A DNA stretch of 64,000 nucleotides from an uncultured Campylobacter sp. (lineage in GTDB: Bacteria; Campylobacterota; Campylobacteria; Campylobacterales; Campylobacteraceae), in the NCBI RefSeq assembly GCF_937921625.1, contig NZ_CAKZTI010000027.1:26831-90830 (forward strand), given 5' to 3'. The notes below the pieces were generated by a model, which worked only from the letters and a program-made list of their open reading frames with translations, searched no databases and was not told where the DNA came from. Of the stretch, positions 16,882 through 25,966 are shown piece after piece (position 1 is the stretch's first letter; each line of letters opens with the position of its first letter). The translations under genes and the position numbers were made by a program.

Positions 16882-17964
16882 ATGGAAGAAGTTCAAAGAA
16901 ATTTAGTAGATATCGAAACCCTACTAAAAACCGTCGTTTTTAACAAAGCGAGCGACCTTCACTTAGTTTCGCGCTCGGCGCCTCAAATACGTATCGACGG
17001 AACATTGCGCCCACTTGCCATGGATCCGCTTAAGGGCACGGATATCGAGTATATCTGCTACGCGCTCATTACCGATGCGCAAAAAAGTGCGCTCGAGGAA
17101 AATAAAGAGCTTGACTTTGCGATCGAGCTTCCTAATATCGGACGCTTCCGTGGTAATTACTACTACACTATGAACGGCGATTTGGCTGCCGCATTTCGTA
17201 TTATTCCTATCGATATTCCTAGCCTGGACGATTTAAAAGCCCCTACGATTTTTAAAGAGGTAGTTAAGCACGAAAAAGGCATGATTTTGGTTACCGGACC
17301 TACGGGTAGCGGTAAATCAACTACTCTTGCCGCGATGCTAAACGAGATCAACGAAAAAGAGCGCAAGCACATCATCACCGTTGAAGATCCGGTCGAGTTC
17401 GTCCATACCAATAAAAAAGCGCTTTTCTCTCACAGAAATATCGGCACCGATACCCATTCCTACGCTAATGCGTTAAAATTTGCCTTGCGTGAGGACCCGG
17501 ACATTATCCTAGTTGGTGAGATGCGCGATAGAGAGACTATCTCGATTGCCATTACCGCTGCAGAGACCGGTCACTTGGTATTTGGTACGCTACACACCAA
17601 CTCCGCGATGCAGACGATCAACCGTATTATTGATAGCTTTGATGGCGGCGAGCAGCTCCAAGTGCGAAATATGCTCTCCGTATCACTTACCGCGGTCATT
17701 TCGCAATCGCTTTTGCCGAAGCTTGGCGGTGGACGTATCGCGATCCATGAAATTTTGCTAAATAACAATGCCGTAGCGAATCTAATCCGAGAAAACAAGG
17801 TACATCAGATTTACTCTCAAATGCAGCTAAATCAGCAATCTACCGGTATGATAACTCAAACTCAAGCGATGGTTAAAGCGATCCGTGCAAATCAAATTTC
17901 AAAAGACACGGCGTTTAGGTACTCGACTAACCTACAAGAGCTAATAGGTGTGGTGGGTGCTTGA
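16882..17964 (+). CDS. PilT-type pilus retraction ATPase
   Basis: This 360-residue cytoplasmic ATPase of the secretion-ATPase (GspE/PilT) family is the length of PilT/PilU. It has an N-terminal ASDLHLV segment, Walker A GPTGSGKST (about 138-146), the Asp box, Walker B with DPDIILVGEMRDRETI, and the His box GHLVFGTLHTNSA. It would power pilus or pseudopilus disassembly. The gene starts 10 bases after gatC. Other pilus genes are absent here except the decayed pseudopilin-like chimera at 4237. A role in competence or a type II system is also possible. Confidence 0.88.
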   Translation: MEEVQRNLVDIETLLKTVVFNKASDLHLVSRSAPQIRIDGTLRPLAMDPLKGTDIEYICYALITDAQKSALEENKELDFAIELPNIGRFRGNYYYTMNGDLAAAFRIIPIDIPSLDDLKAPTIFKEVVKHEKGMILVTGPTGSGKSTTLAAMLNEINEKERKHIITVEDPVEFVHTNKKALFSHRNIGTDTHSYANALKFALREDPDIILVGEMRDRETISIAITAAETGHLVFGTLHTNSAMQTINRIIDSFDGGEQLQVRNMLSVSLTAVISQSLLPKLGGGRIAIHEILLNNNAVANLIRENKVHQIYSQMQLNQQSTGMITQTQAMVKAIRANQISKDTAFRYSTNLQELIGVVGA

Positions 17965-18641
17965 TGGAAGGTATTAATTGGTTCGACGTCGGCTGTTTAG
18001 TACTCGTAGTGCTCTTCGGATTGCGCGGCATCACTAATGGCATTGTAAAAGAAATTTTTGGAATTTTGGGTCTCATCGGCGGTCTTTTTGCCGCGATGCG
18101 TTATAAAACTATGGCAGGCGAGTGGATTGCAGCAAAAATTCCAGCTTTACAGAATGCAAACGGCGTGCTTTCAGGCGATACGACGCAGGTTCTCATCGGC
18201 TTTATCGCTGTGCTTTTTGGCGTATGGATCTCGTGTCTGATTATAGGCGAAATCATTTCAAAATTCTTTAAATGGAGCGGACTCGGATTTGTCGATAAGA
18301 TCGGCGGGTTCGTGTTTAGCGTAAGTAAAATTTTCTTGATTTTTGCAGTTATCGTTACGCTTGCAAGCGGTCCTATGTCGATGAATGAACAGACCAAAAA
18401 GTATTTTGAAAGCAGCAAAACTGCGCCGATTTTTTTAAAAATAGGAAATTGGATTTTAAATCTCAAAGACGATCCGAAGATCAAACAAAGCTTGGATTCT
18501 ATCGGTTCTAAGATGGATGATAAGCTCTTAAAAGATCAAAATTCTACTGCTCGTATGAACTCGGATCAAAATCAAAGCACTGAACCTAGCGATTTTAACG
18601 CCAGTTCAGAAGTAAATTCTACAGAAAGGACAAAATTATGA
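17964..18641 (+). CDS. cvpA: CvpA family membrane protein
   Basis: This 225-residue protein has four hydrophobic segments in the first 145 residues, starting with NWFDVGCLVLVVLFGLRGITNG, the hallmark of CvpA (colicin V production) proteins, and GFVDKIGGFVFSVSK in the third loop. A polar Ser/Asn/Asp-rich tail follows (about 175-225). The ATG shares bases with the PilT-like TGA (TGATG), indicating coupled translation. The molecular role of the family is unclear; it has been linked to envelope stress and purine-operon regulation in other bacteria. Confidence 0.85.
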   Translation: MEGINWFDVGCLVLVVLFGLRGITNGIVKEIFGILGLIGGLFAAMRYKTMAGEWIAAKIPALQNANGVLSGDTTQVLIGFIAVLFGVWISCLIIGEIISKFFKWSGLGFVDKIGGFVFSVSKIFLIFAVIVTLASGPMSMNEQTKKYFESSKTAPIFLKIGNWILNLKDDPKIKQSLDSIGSKMDDKLLKDQNSTARMNSDQNQSTEPSDFNASSEVNSTERTKL

Positions 18642-19105
18642 ATGCAAAAATCGAAAATTTAGAGTTTGACGCTCTAATTGTTGAGTTTAAAAAGGCGCTT
18701 GCCGCTAGCGGTCTAAAATATACCAAGCAGCGCGAGGTTTTGCTCCGCACGCTTTATAACAATAACAAACACTTTACACCTGAGGCGCTTCACAACGAGA
18801 TCAAAGCGAAATTTCCGGAACTAAACGTAGGCATAGCGACGGTGTATCGCACCTTAAATTTGCTTGAGGATTCGGGCATGGCGACGTCGATCTCATTTGG
18901 CGCACAGGGCAAGAAATTTGAGCTTGCCAACAAGCCTCACCACGACCATCTAATCTGCAAAAGCTGCAATAAGATCATAGAATTTCAAGACGCCACTATC
19001 GAGCGCAAACAGCTTGCCGTCGCTAAAGAGCACGGATTTACGCTTACGGGGCACATGATGCAGCTGTATGGAATTTGCCCTGAATGCGCGGCAAAAAGGA
19101 AGTAG
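18638..19105 (+). CDS. fur: Ferric uptake regulator
   Basis: This 155-residue iron-responsive repressor has a winged-helix N-terminal domain (YTKQREVLLRTLYNN; ELNVGIATVYRTLNLLEDSG is the recognition-helix region). The C-terminal dimerisation part has the metal ligands KPHHDHLICKSC and CPEC, giving the structural zinc Cys4 set with the first Cys pair. Its ATG overlaps the cvpA stop (ATGA). The first of the two CxxC pairs is at about residues 107-110, as in Fur of related bacteria. PerR is the main alternative; the motif set and the fur-lysS-glyA neighbourhood, as I recall it from C. jejuni, favour Fur. Confidence 0.93.
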   Translation: MNAKIENLEFDALIVEFKKALAASGLKYTKQREVLLRTLYNNNKHFTPEALHNEIKAKFPELNVGIATVYRTLNLLEDSGMATSISFGAQGKKFELANKPHHDHLICKSCNKIIEFQDATIERKQLAVAKEHGFTLTGHMMQLYGICPECAAKRK

Positions 19106-19106
19106 A

Positions 19107-20600
19107 TTGTTTGATAGCCAGTTAGAAATCCAAAGGATAGACAAGGCGTCGGAACTTCGGAATTTGGGGGCTAATCCCTATCCGCACTTTCTAAAAAAAG
19201 ATATGAGCATAGCCGAGTTTAAAGAGAAATTCGGCTACATCAAAGATACCGAGGATAAAAAAGCGAGCGAGGAGGTAAGCCTCGCCGGGCGGCTAAAGCT
19301 AAAGCGCGTCGCGGGCAAATCCACCTTCGCAAACATAGAAGATCAAAGCGGCAATATTCAAATTTATTACTCTCGCGATAGCATCGGCGAGGAGGATTAC
19401 GCTAAATTTAAGAAAAATCTCGAAGTAGGCGATATAATTTTGGTGCGCGGATATGCTTTCGTCACCCAAACGGGCGAGTTTTCGATCCATGCCAGCAAAA
19501 TAATGCTCGCGTCTAAGGCGATTTCGCCGCTTCCGGAGAAATTTCACGGTCTTGTCGATATCGAGATGCGCTACCGCCAAAGATACCTCGATATGATAAT
19601 GAACCCAGAGATTCGCGAGGATTTTATCAAGCGCTCGGTCGTCGTTAGCGAGATCCGCAGCTTTTTTGAAAAACACGGATTTTTAGAGGTCGAAACGCCG
19701 ATGATGCACCCTATCGCGGGCGGCGCGAACGCTAAGCCCTTCATCACGCACCACAACGCCCTAGACGTCGATCGCTACTTGCGTATCGCGCCGGAGCTGT
19801 ATCTCAAGCGCCTCGTAGTAGGTGGCATGGAGGCGGTCTTTGAGATCAATCGAAACTTCCGCAACGAAGGTATGGATCTGACGCACAATCCGGAATTTAC
19901 TAGCATAGAATTCTACTGGGCGTGGCATGATTATAACGACGCGATGAACCTAACCGAGGAGCTATTTAAAGCGCTATTTAAGAGGCTCGGGCTGGGCGAA
20001 ATTTTAACTTACGATGAGCGCGAGATCGATTTTTCAAAGCCTTTTGCGCGCATAAAGTATCTCGACGCGCTTACTCAGATAGGCGGCATCGAGCCTCAGA
20101 TCGTAAATGATCGCGAAAAGATCATCGCCAAACTCAAAGCCGATAAATTTGAAGTCAATGAAAAGCTCGATCTAGGCCATCTGCAGAGCGAACTTTTTGA
20201 TAATTACGTAGAAGCTAAGCTCATAAATCCGACCTTCATCGTGGATTTTCCGATCTCGATCAGCCCGCTTTCGCGCAGAAGCGACGAAAATCCGCAGATA
20301 GCCGAGAGATTTGAGCTCTATATCGCAGGTAAAGAGCTAGCCAATGCCTTTAATGAGCTGAACGATCCGCTCGATCAATACACCAGATTTAAGGCGCAAA
20401 TCGACGCCAAAAACGCGGGCGACGACGAAGCTCACGAGATGGACGAGGATTACGTCCGCGCGCTTAGCTACGCGATGCCGCCGACTACCGGCTGGGGGCT
20501 TGGAATCGATCGCTTGGCGATGATTTTGCTGAATAAAAAATCGATCCGCGACGTGATTTTATTCCCCGCGATGAGGCCGCTAAATTTAGAGAAGGAGTGA
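19107..20600 (+). CDS. lysS: Lysyl-tRNA synthetase, class II
   Basis: This is a class II synthetase with an N-terminal OB anticodon-binding domain (SLAGRLKLKRVAGKSTFANI) and a catalytic core with motif 1 (about residues 170-200), motif 2 FEINRNFRNEGMDLTHNPEF and motif 3 GWGLGIDRLAMIL. An in-frame ATG at 19068 lies inside fur and has no binding site. The TTG at 19107 follows AAGGAAG by five bases, starts right after the fur stop, and gives MFDSQLEIQRIDK, a normal LysS start and 497 residues. The TTG start is therefore used. Confidence 0.95.
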   Translation: MFDSQLEIQRIDKASELRNLGANPYPHFLKKDMSIAEFKEKFGYIKDTEDKKASEEVSLAGRLKLKRVAGKSTFANIEDQSGNIQIYYSRDSIGEEDYAKFKKNLEVGDIILVRGYAFVTQTGEFSIHASKIMLASKAISPLPEKFHGLVDIEMRYRQRYLDMIMNPEIREDFIKRSVVVSEIRSFFEKHGFLEVETPMMHPIAGGANAKPFITHHNALDVDRYLRIAPELYLKRLVVGGMEAVFEINRNFRNEGMDLTHNPEFTSIEFYWAWHDYNDAMNLTEELFKALFKRLGLGEILTYDEREIDFSKPFARIKYLDALTQIGGIEPQIVNDREKIIAKLKADKFEVNEKLDLGHLQSELFDNYVEAKLINPTFIVDFPISISPLSRRSDENPQIAERFELYIAGKELANAFNELNDPLDQYTRFKAQIDAKNAGDDEAHEMDEDYVRALSYAMPPTTGWGLGIDRLAMILLNKKSIRDVILFPAMRPLNLEKE

Positions 20601-20602
20601 AC

Positions 20603-21850
20603 GTGTCAAATTTAGAAAAATTCGATAATGAAATTTTTAGTTTAACCAACAAAGAGCTTGCCCGTCAGTGCGATTATTTGGAGATGATCGCGAGCGAAAA
20701 TTTTACCTATCCCGAGGTGATGGAGGCGATGGGCTCGGTGCTAACGAACAAATACGCCGAGGGCTATCCCGGCAAGCGCTACTACGGCGGCTGCGAGTTT
20801 GTAGATGAGATCGAGCAGATCGCGATCGATCGCTGCAAAAAGCTCTTCGGCTGTGAGTTTGCAAACGTCCAGCCAAACAGCGGCAGCCAAGCCAACCAAG
20901 GCGTCTATGCCGCATTTTTGAAACCTGGCGATAAAATTTTAGGTATGTCGCTTAGCCACGGCGGCCATTTGACGCACGGTGCGAAGGTCTCAAGCAGCGG
21001 AAAGATGTATGAGAGCTTCGAGTACGGCGTGGAGCTCGACGGCCGCATAAACTACGATAAGGTGCTTGAGATCGCTCAGATCGTAAAACCAAAGATGATC
21101 GTTTGCGGTGCGAGCGCCTATACGCGCGAGATAGATTTCGCCAAATTTAGGCAGATCGCTGATAGCGTGGGTGCGTTTCTTTTCGCCGACGTAGCGCATG
21201 TCGCTGGGCTCGTCGTTGCGGGCGAACATACTAATCCGTTTCCGCACTGCCACGTCGTAAGCTCGACAACGCATAAAACGCTTCGTGGTCCGCGCGGTGG
21301 CATTATAATGACCAACGACGAAGAATTTGCTAAAAAGATCAACTCAGCGATCTTCCCAGGTATTCAAGGTGGCCCGCTAATGCACGTCATCGCCGCTAAA
21401 GCGGTGGGCTTTAAACACAATCTAAGCCCCGAGTGGAAGCTCTATGCCAAGCAGGTCAAGGCAAACGCTAGAGTTTTGGGCGAAACGCTGGTTAAGCGCG
21501 GCTTTGATCTCGTTAGCGGCGGCACTGATAACCATCTGATTTTAATGAGCTTTTTAAATAGAGATTTTAGCGGCAAGGACGCTAGCGCCGCGCTTGAAAA
21601 TGCAGGCATTACGACGAATAAAAATACCGTGCCGGGCGAGACGCGCAGCCCGTTCGTCACCAGCGGTATCCGCGTCGGCAGTCCCGCACTTACGGCACGT
21701 GGCATGAAGGAGAAAGAATTTGAGTTTATCGGAAATAAAATCGCCGACGTGCTAAGCGACATCTCAAATTCCAAGCTTCAGGCGCAAGTTAAGGAGGAAG
21801 TGCGGGATTTGGCGCACCGCTTTATCATCTACGATCGCGCGATGTATTAA
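20603..21850 (+). CDS. glyA: Serine hydroxymethyltransferase
   Basis: This 415-residue PLP enzyme converts serine and tetrahydrofolate to glycine and methylene-tetrahydrofolate. Motifs are YAEGYPGKRYYGGCEFVD, ADVAHVAGLVVAG and the PLP-lysine segment STTHKTLRGPRGG (about 226-238). Two GTG codons are possible starts; the first (20597) lies inside AAGGAG, so the second (20603) with a five-base spacing is chosen, giving MSNLEKFDNE. It begins two bases after the lysS stop, so it is the last gene of that operon before a terminator-like palindrome. Confidence 0.96.
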   Translation: MSNLEKFDNEIFSLTNKELARQCDYLEMIASENFTYPEVMEAMGSVLTNKYAEGYPGKRYYGGCEFVDEIEQIAIDRCKKLFGCEFANVQPNSGSQANQGVYAAFLKPGDKILGMSLSHGGHLTHGAKVSSSGKMYESFEYGVELDGRINYDKVLEIAQIVKPKMIVCGASAYTREIDFAKFRQIADSVGAFLFADVAHVAGLVVAGEHTNPFPHCHVVSSTTHKTLRGPRGGIIMTNDEEFAKKINSAIFPGIQGGPLMHVIAAKAVGFKHNLSPEWKLYAKQVKANARVLGETLVKRGFDLVSGGTDNHLILMSFLNRDFSGKDASAALENAGITTNKNTVPGETRSPFVTSGIRVGSPALTARGMKEKEFEFIGNKIADVLSDISNSKLQAQVKEEVRDLAHRFIIYDRAMY

Positions 21851-21858
21851 ATTTAATA

Positions 21859-21882
21859 AATTCGGGTAAGCTTACCCGAATT
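21859..21882. terminator. Palindromic terminator after glyA
   Basis: A perfect 24-base palindrome (AATTCGGGTAAG and its complement) starts nine bases after the glyA stop and is followed by an AT-rich stretch. It is a plausible intrinsic terminator for the gatC-glyA operon, although the T-run is interrupted. Confidence 0.6.
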
Positions 21883-21903
21883 ATTTATTTCGTAAATTTT
21901 GCG

Positions 21904-21912
21904 TGGTAGAAT
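21904..21912 (+). promoter_or_regulatory. Extended -10 promoter of the SPOR gene
   Basis: TGGTAGAAT fits an extended -10 box, lies after the glyA terminator and 32 bases before the SPOR-protein ATG. Confidence 0.45.
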
Positions 21913-21944
21913 TTACAAAGTAAATAATAATCTTAGGAGAGAGT

Positions 21945-22976
21945 ATGAACGACAAAAATTTCGATATGAGCAGCATAGACGATATAGTGATAAATAGCGG
22001 CAATGTCGATAAGAACGCAAATTTTAAAAAGGGTCTTACCGTTGCAGCCGGCGTCGTAGTTTTATTCTTAATCATTTTAATCATAATGAAGGCTATTAAT
22101 AAAGACGATATTGACACCAATGCAGGTCTTACTATGCCTAGTGAAGAAGATCTTGCCAAAGCGGAGCAAAAGCCTGCCGTGCAAGTTCAAAAACCCGAGC
22201 CTTCGCAGCCTGAGCCTGTAGAAGTGAAATCAGAACCCAATGCAGCATCTGCAGCTCCAACCAAAGTAGAGATAAAAACCCAAGAGCCTAATTCCGAAAG
22301 TAAGGTTGTTGCAAGCGCTCAGCCTGAAGCACAGAAAGTAGAAATCCAAAAGCCCGAAATCAAAGAAGAGCCAAAAAAATCTGAAGTTAAAATAGAAAGT
22401 AAAAAGGTTGAGCCCAAAGACGAAGCTAAAAAACTTGAAAAAACGGACCTAAAAAAGCCAGAGCCTAAAAAAGAGCCTGCAAAAGACGAGGTGAAAAAAG
22501 AGCCTTCTAAAACCGAAATTAGAAAAGTCGAGCAAAAAGTAGAGCCTAAAAAAGAACCTGAAAAACAAGCAAAAATAGAAGTTAAAAAAGAGTCTTCAAA
22601 AACGGAAGCTAAAAAGGAACATGTTAAAGCTGAGACCAAGAAAGAGCCTGCTAAGTCCGAGCCTAAAAAAGAAGCTAGCAAGCCGGAGTCTAAAAGCGAG
22701 AGCGTAAAAGCCGGCGTTGCAGCAAAGAGCACCAGCACCAGCGTGGCAAACGGCAGTTATGTGCAGGTTTTCGCATCAAATGCCTACGATCCAAACGGGT
22801 CTGACACTAAAAAAATCACTAAAAAAGGCTATAATCCGATCGCTCTGCAAACTCACGTCGGCAGCAAGAGCGTAACTAAAATTTTAGTTGGACCTTTTGA
22901 GGGCGAGGCGCTACAAAAGGCACTTAGCGATATGCGCAGCATCAATAGCGGAGCGTATATCTACCGAGTGAAATAG
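21945..22976 (+). CDS. SPOR-domain membrane protein with long Lys/Glu/Pro repeat linker
   Basis: This 343-residue protein has a cytoplasmic N-terminus, one membrane segment (GLTVAAGVVVLFLIILIIMK, about residues 29-48), a linker of about 180 residues dominated by KKEP/KKES-type imperfect repeats, and a C-terminal SPOR domain (about 262-343, starting GSYVQVFASNAYDPNGS). SPOR domains bind denuded peptidoglycan at division sites, so a septal role such as that of FtsN-like proteins is likely. AGGAGAG precedes the ATG. The stop overlaps the aroE start by one base. Confidence 0.88.
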   Translation: MNDKNFDMSSIDDIVINSGNVDKNANFKKGLTVAAGVVVLFLIILIIMKAINKDDIDTNAGLTMPSEEDLAKAEQKPAVQVQKPEPSQPEPVEVKSEPNAASAAPTKVEIKTQEPNSESKVVASAQPEAQKVEIQKPEIKEEPKKSEVKIESKKVEPKDEAKKLEKTDLKKPEPKKEPAKDEVKKEPSKTEIRKVEQKVEPKKEPEKQAKIEVKKESSKTEAKKEHVKAETKKEPAKSEPKKEASKPESKSESVKAGVAAKSTSTSVANGSYVQVFASNAYDPNGSDTKKITKKGYNPIALQTHVGSKSVTKILVGPFEGEALQKALSDMRSINSGAYIYRVK

Positions 22977-23761
22977 TGGACAGATTTGCGGTTTTCGGTA
23001 ACCCGATCGCCCACTCTCTCTCGCCGCTACTTCATAATTACGCCATAAAATTTTTGGAGCTGGACGCCTACTATGGGCGAGTTTTGCTGCGGCACGGCGA
23101 GGAGCTGCGAGCTAAATTTGAAGCTTTAAGGCTTACGGGTGCGAACGTAACCGTGCCTTTTAAGCTCGACGCGCTCAAAGCCTGCGACGTCCTAAGCGAG
23201 GCGGCGCAGAAGATCGGCTCGGTAAACACGCTGGTGCTAAAAGGCAGCGCACTGCACGGCTTTAACACCGATGCGCAAGGCTTTTTCTGCGCGATTTTGG
23301 GCTTTGGTGAGATTCGCAATGCGCTTATTTTAGGTGCGGGCGGCACGACGCGAGCGATCGGCTACGCGCTAGGCAAAAACGGCGTGAAATTTGACATCCT
23401 AAACCGCAGCGTAAAAGATTTTGACTTCGGCTGCGAGGAATTTTTTACCTATGAAAATTTCAAATTTAAAGATTACGATCTGATCGTCAATGCCACCGGC
23501 GCAGGTCTCAAAGATGACGCGCTACCAGCGCCCGAGGGGGTAATAGATGAAATTTTATCCCGCGCAAAATTCGCCTTTGATGCGATCTACGGCAAACAGA
23601 CTCCGTTTTTACAAGCCGCGCGCGCAAAAAATTTGCCTGCAAAAGACGGCAAGGAGATGCTGATAAATCAGGGCGCGCTTGCTTTCAATCTCTTTTTCAG
23701 CGGCAAATTCGACTTAGCAGAGATTGTATCGCTGATGAGCCATGCTGCAAATTTACGCTAA
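22976..23761 (+). CDS. aroE: Shikimate dehydrogenase
   Basis: This 261-residue NADPH-dependent enzyme reduces 3-dehydroshikimate in aromatic amino acid synthesis. The shikimate site is FAVFGNPIAHSLSPLLHN at the N-terminus and TGANVTVPFK (about 52-61, with the catalytic Lys). The NADP-binding loop is LILGAGGTTRAIGYAL (about 115-130), and DGKEMLINQGALAFNLF lies near the C-terminus. It starts with GTG, sharing one base with the previous stop (TAGTG), so translation is coupled to the SPOR gene. Confidence 0.94.
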   Translation: MDRFAVFGNPIAHSLSPLLHNYAIKFLELDAYYGRVLLRHGEELRAKFEALRLTGANVTVPFKLDALKACDVLSEAAQKIGSVNTLVLKGSALHGFNTDAQGFFCAILGFGEIRNALILGAGGTTRAIGYALGKNGVKFDILNRSVKDFDFGCEEFFTYENFKFKDYDLIVNATGAGLKDDALPAPEGVIDEILSRAKFAFDAIYGKQTPFLQAARAKNLPAKDGKEMLINQGALAFNLFFSGKFDLAEIVSLMSHAANLR

Positions 23762-24232
23762 ATCGGCTCTTAGGCTTTTAATTATACGTCCAGTTTAACG
23801 AAATGCTTTAGATTTTGCGCCGAGTTAATTATACGTTCTTAAATTTTATATCGTGTAATTCGGGCGTTTAGCCTCAAAATTTTTACGTTTGCTTTCAGCC
23901 GAGCCTAATTTGTCTACAAAAAATTCTGTTTAAAATTGCTACGAATTAGGCATAAAGATGCTTGGTAAAGTCTCGCGCATTTTTCTGCTCGTTTCTTGGA
24001 TGTTCTATTCTAAAATTTTACGACGAATCTAAACTAAAATTTTGTGCAGTTTAAGTAAAATGCGATCGGTTGCGAATTATGCGGTATAAACTTTATTTAA
24101 GTGTGGTGGCGCAAAAACTCATTTATTAAAAAGATAAAATTGCTACCAAAATTTCAAAATTTAAAGCTAAATTTTAATTAATTGTTATACAATAAAAAAT
24201 ATAAACTAATAATTGCTAAAGGTTAAAATTTG
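23762..24232. other. Intergenic stretch before the cyd operon
   Basis: A 470-base AT-rich stretch without a plausible gene. Near its end, ttgttatacaataaaaaatataaact may hold the -10 of the DUF4492-cydAB operon, but no single box stands out. Confidence 0.45.
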
Positions 24233-24439
24233 ATGTTTTTCGGCAAAATTTTAAAATTTTACGCGCACGGATTTGCTTCGATGAAGCTTGGCAAAACGCT
24301 ATGGGCGGTGATTTTGATCAAGCTATTTATAATTTTTGTGCTACTTAAATTTTTCATTTTCAACGAAAACTTGGATTCTAAATTTAAAACCGATCAAGAA
24401 AAAATCGATTTCATCTATAAAAATTTGACTAAGGAGTAG
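24233..24439 (+). CDS. DUF4492 small membrane protein, cyd-associated
   Basis: This 68-residue protein has one strong membrane segment (LWAVILIKLFIIFVLLKFFIF, about residues 24-44) between a basic N-terminus and an acidic, charged C-terminus (KTDQEKIDFIYKNLTKE). This is the DUF4492 pattern, a family found just upstream of cydA in Campylobacterota. It ends two bases before cydA, so it is part of the operon and probably helps assemble or stabilise the quinol oxidase. The ATG at 24233 is preferred to the TTG one codon earlier. Confidence 0.8.
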   Translation: MFFGKILKFYAHGFASMKLGKTLWAVILIKLFIIFVLLKFFIFNENLDSKFKTDQEKIDFIYKNLTKE

Positions 24440-24441
24440 GA

Positions 24442-25965
24442 ATGCAAGAGCTTGCTAGCGTGGATTGGTCGAGGGCGCAGTTCGCACTCACGGCACTTTA
24501 TCACTTTCTTTTCGTGCCCCTAACGCTGGGGCTTAGCTTTATCGTGGCGTTTATGGAGAGCCTATATGTCGCGACCGGTAAGCAGGAGTGGCTCAAGATC
24601 ACTAAATTTTGGCTGCGCCTTTTCGGTATAAATTTCGCCATCGGCGTCGCGACCGGCATCATAATGGAGTTTGAGTTCGGCACCAACTGGGCGAATTATA
24701 GCTGGTTCGTGGGCGACATCTTCGGCGCGCCGCTTGCGATCGAGGGCTTGCTGGCGTTTTTCTTGGAGGCTACCTTTTTTGCGGTAATGTTCTTCGGCTG
24801 GGACCGCGTAAGCAAGAAATTTCATCTTCTTTCAACCTGGCTCGTGGCGATCGGATCAAATTTAAGCGCGTATTGGATCTTAATCGCGAATGCTTGGATG
24901 CAAAACCCAGTGGGTACGAGCTTTAATCCTGATACGATGCGCAACGAGATGAGTAATTTTTTAGATATCGCGCTGTCTCACTTCGGAGTGGCTAAATTTT
25001 TGCATACCGTCGGCGGCGGCTATATTACCGCGGCGCTTTTCGTGCTTGGAATTTCGGCGTTTTATATGCTAAAAAACAAAGACTTCGCGATTGCTAAAAA
25101 AAGCTTCATCGTAGCGGCAAGCTTCGGTATGCTAAGCTCGCTTTTCGTGCTATTTAGCGGCGACGAGAGCGCCTATCAGGTCGCGCAAAAGCAGCCGATG
25201 AAGCTTGCGGCGATGGAGGGTCTGTATAAGGGCGAAGTAAATGCAGGCATCGTCGCGGCGGGAGTTTTAAATCCGAGCAAAACCGCGGGAGACGATAAGG
25301 AGCCGTTTTTGTTTGAGATTAAAGCACCTTACGCGCTAGGGCTGATGGCTACGAGAGGGCTTGATAATTTCACGCCGGGCATCGATGATTTGGTATTCGG
25401 AAATGAAAAAATCGGCATCGAAGGCGCGGATAAAAAGATAGAAAAAGGCAAAATCGCCCTGCAAGCGCTAAAGGATTACAAGCTCGCCAAAGACGCCAAT
25501 GATACTGCGGCGATGCAGCAGGCGCGCGAAATTTTACTCGGCAACCAAAATATGCAAAATTTAGGCTACGGCTACTTTGACGACGCGAAGCAGATCGTCC
25601 CTCCCGTGACGCTTACCTTTTACAGCTTCCACGTGATGGTGGCTTTGGGAAGCTATTTTATCTTGCTATTTTTCGTGACGCTATTTTTGGCGATGCGAAA
25701 GAATCTCGCCGAATACAAGAAAATTCTATGGCTTTGCGTCTTTAGCATTCCTCTGGGATACGTCGCGTGCGAGGCGGGCTGGATCGTGGCCGAAGTAGGG
25801 CGCCAGCCGTGGGCGATACAAGATCTTATGCCGGTGGGCGTCGCGGCTACGAGCCTAGCGGGAACGAACATAATGATCTCGTTTGCGCTCTTTGCGGTTT
25901 TATTTACGGTTTTATTCATAGCCGAGATAAAGATCATGCTAAAACAGATAAAGATAGGATTTTAA
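24442..25965 (+). CDS. cydA: Cytochrome bd-type quinol oxidase subunit I
   Basis: This 507-residue subunit of the high-affinity terminal oxidase carries the haems. It has the N-terminal haem-ligand His in ALYHFLFVPLTLGL (about residue 21), a second His region around LSHFGVAKFLHTVGGGY, and the GRQPW motif in WIVAEVGRQPWAIQ. A long periplasmic quinol (Q) loop of about residues 250-375 is present. The gene lies two bases after DUF4492 and one base before cydB. Whether the enzyme is cyanide-insensitive (CioA type) cannot be told by eye. Confidence 0.95.
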   Translation: MQELASVDWSRAQFALTALYHFLFVPLTLGLSFIVAFMESLYVATGKQEWLKITKFWLRLFGINFAIGVATGIIMEFEFGTNWANYSWFVGDIFGAPLAIEGLLAFFLEATFFAVMFFGWDRVSKKFHLLSTWLVAIGSNLSAYWILIANAWMQNPVGTSFNPDTMRNEMSNFLDIALSHFGVAKFLHTVGGGYITAALFVLGISAFYMLKNKDFAIAKKSFIVAASFGMLSSLFVLFSGDESAYQVAQKQPMKLAAMEGLYKGEVNAGIVAAGVLNPSKTAGDDKEPFLFEIKAPYALGLMATRGLDNFTPGIDDLVFGNEKIGIEGADKKIEKGKIALQALKDYKLAKDANDTAAMQQAREILLGNQNMQNLGYGYFDDAKQIVPPVTLTFYSFHVMVALGSYFILLFFVTLFLAMRKNLAEYKKILWLCVFSIPLGYVACEAGWIVAEVGRQPWAIQDLMPVGVAATSLAGTNIMISFALFAVLFTVLFIAEIKIMLKQIKIGF

Positions 25966-25966
25966 G

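Noticed and set aside
19068..19106. Longer lysS start inside fur
   Set aside because: No ribosome binding site, and the added residues are the fur end read in another frame; the TTG at 19107 has a good site.
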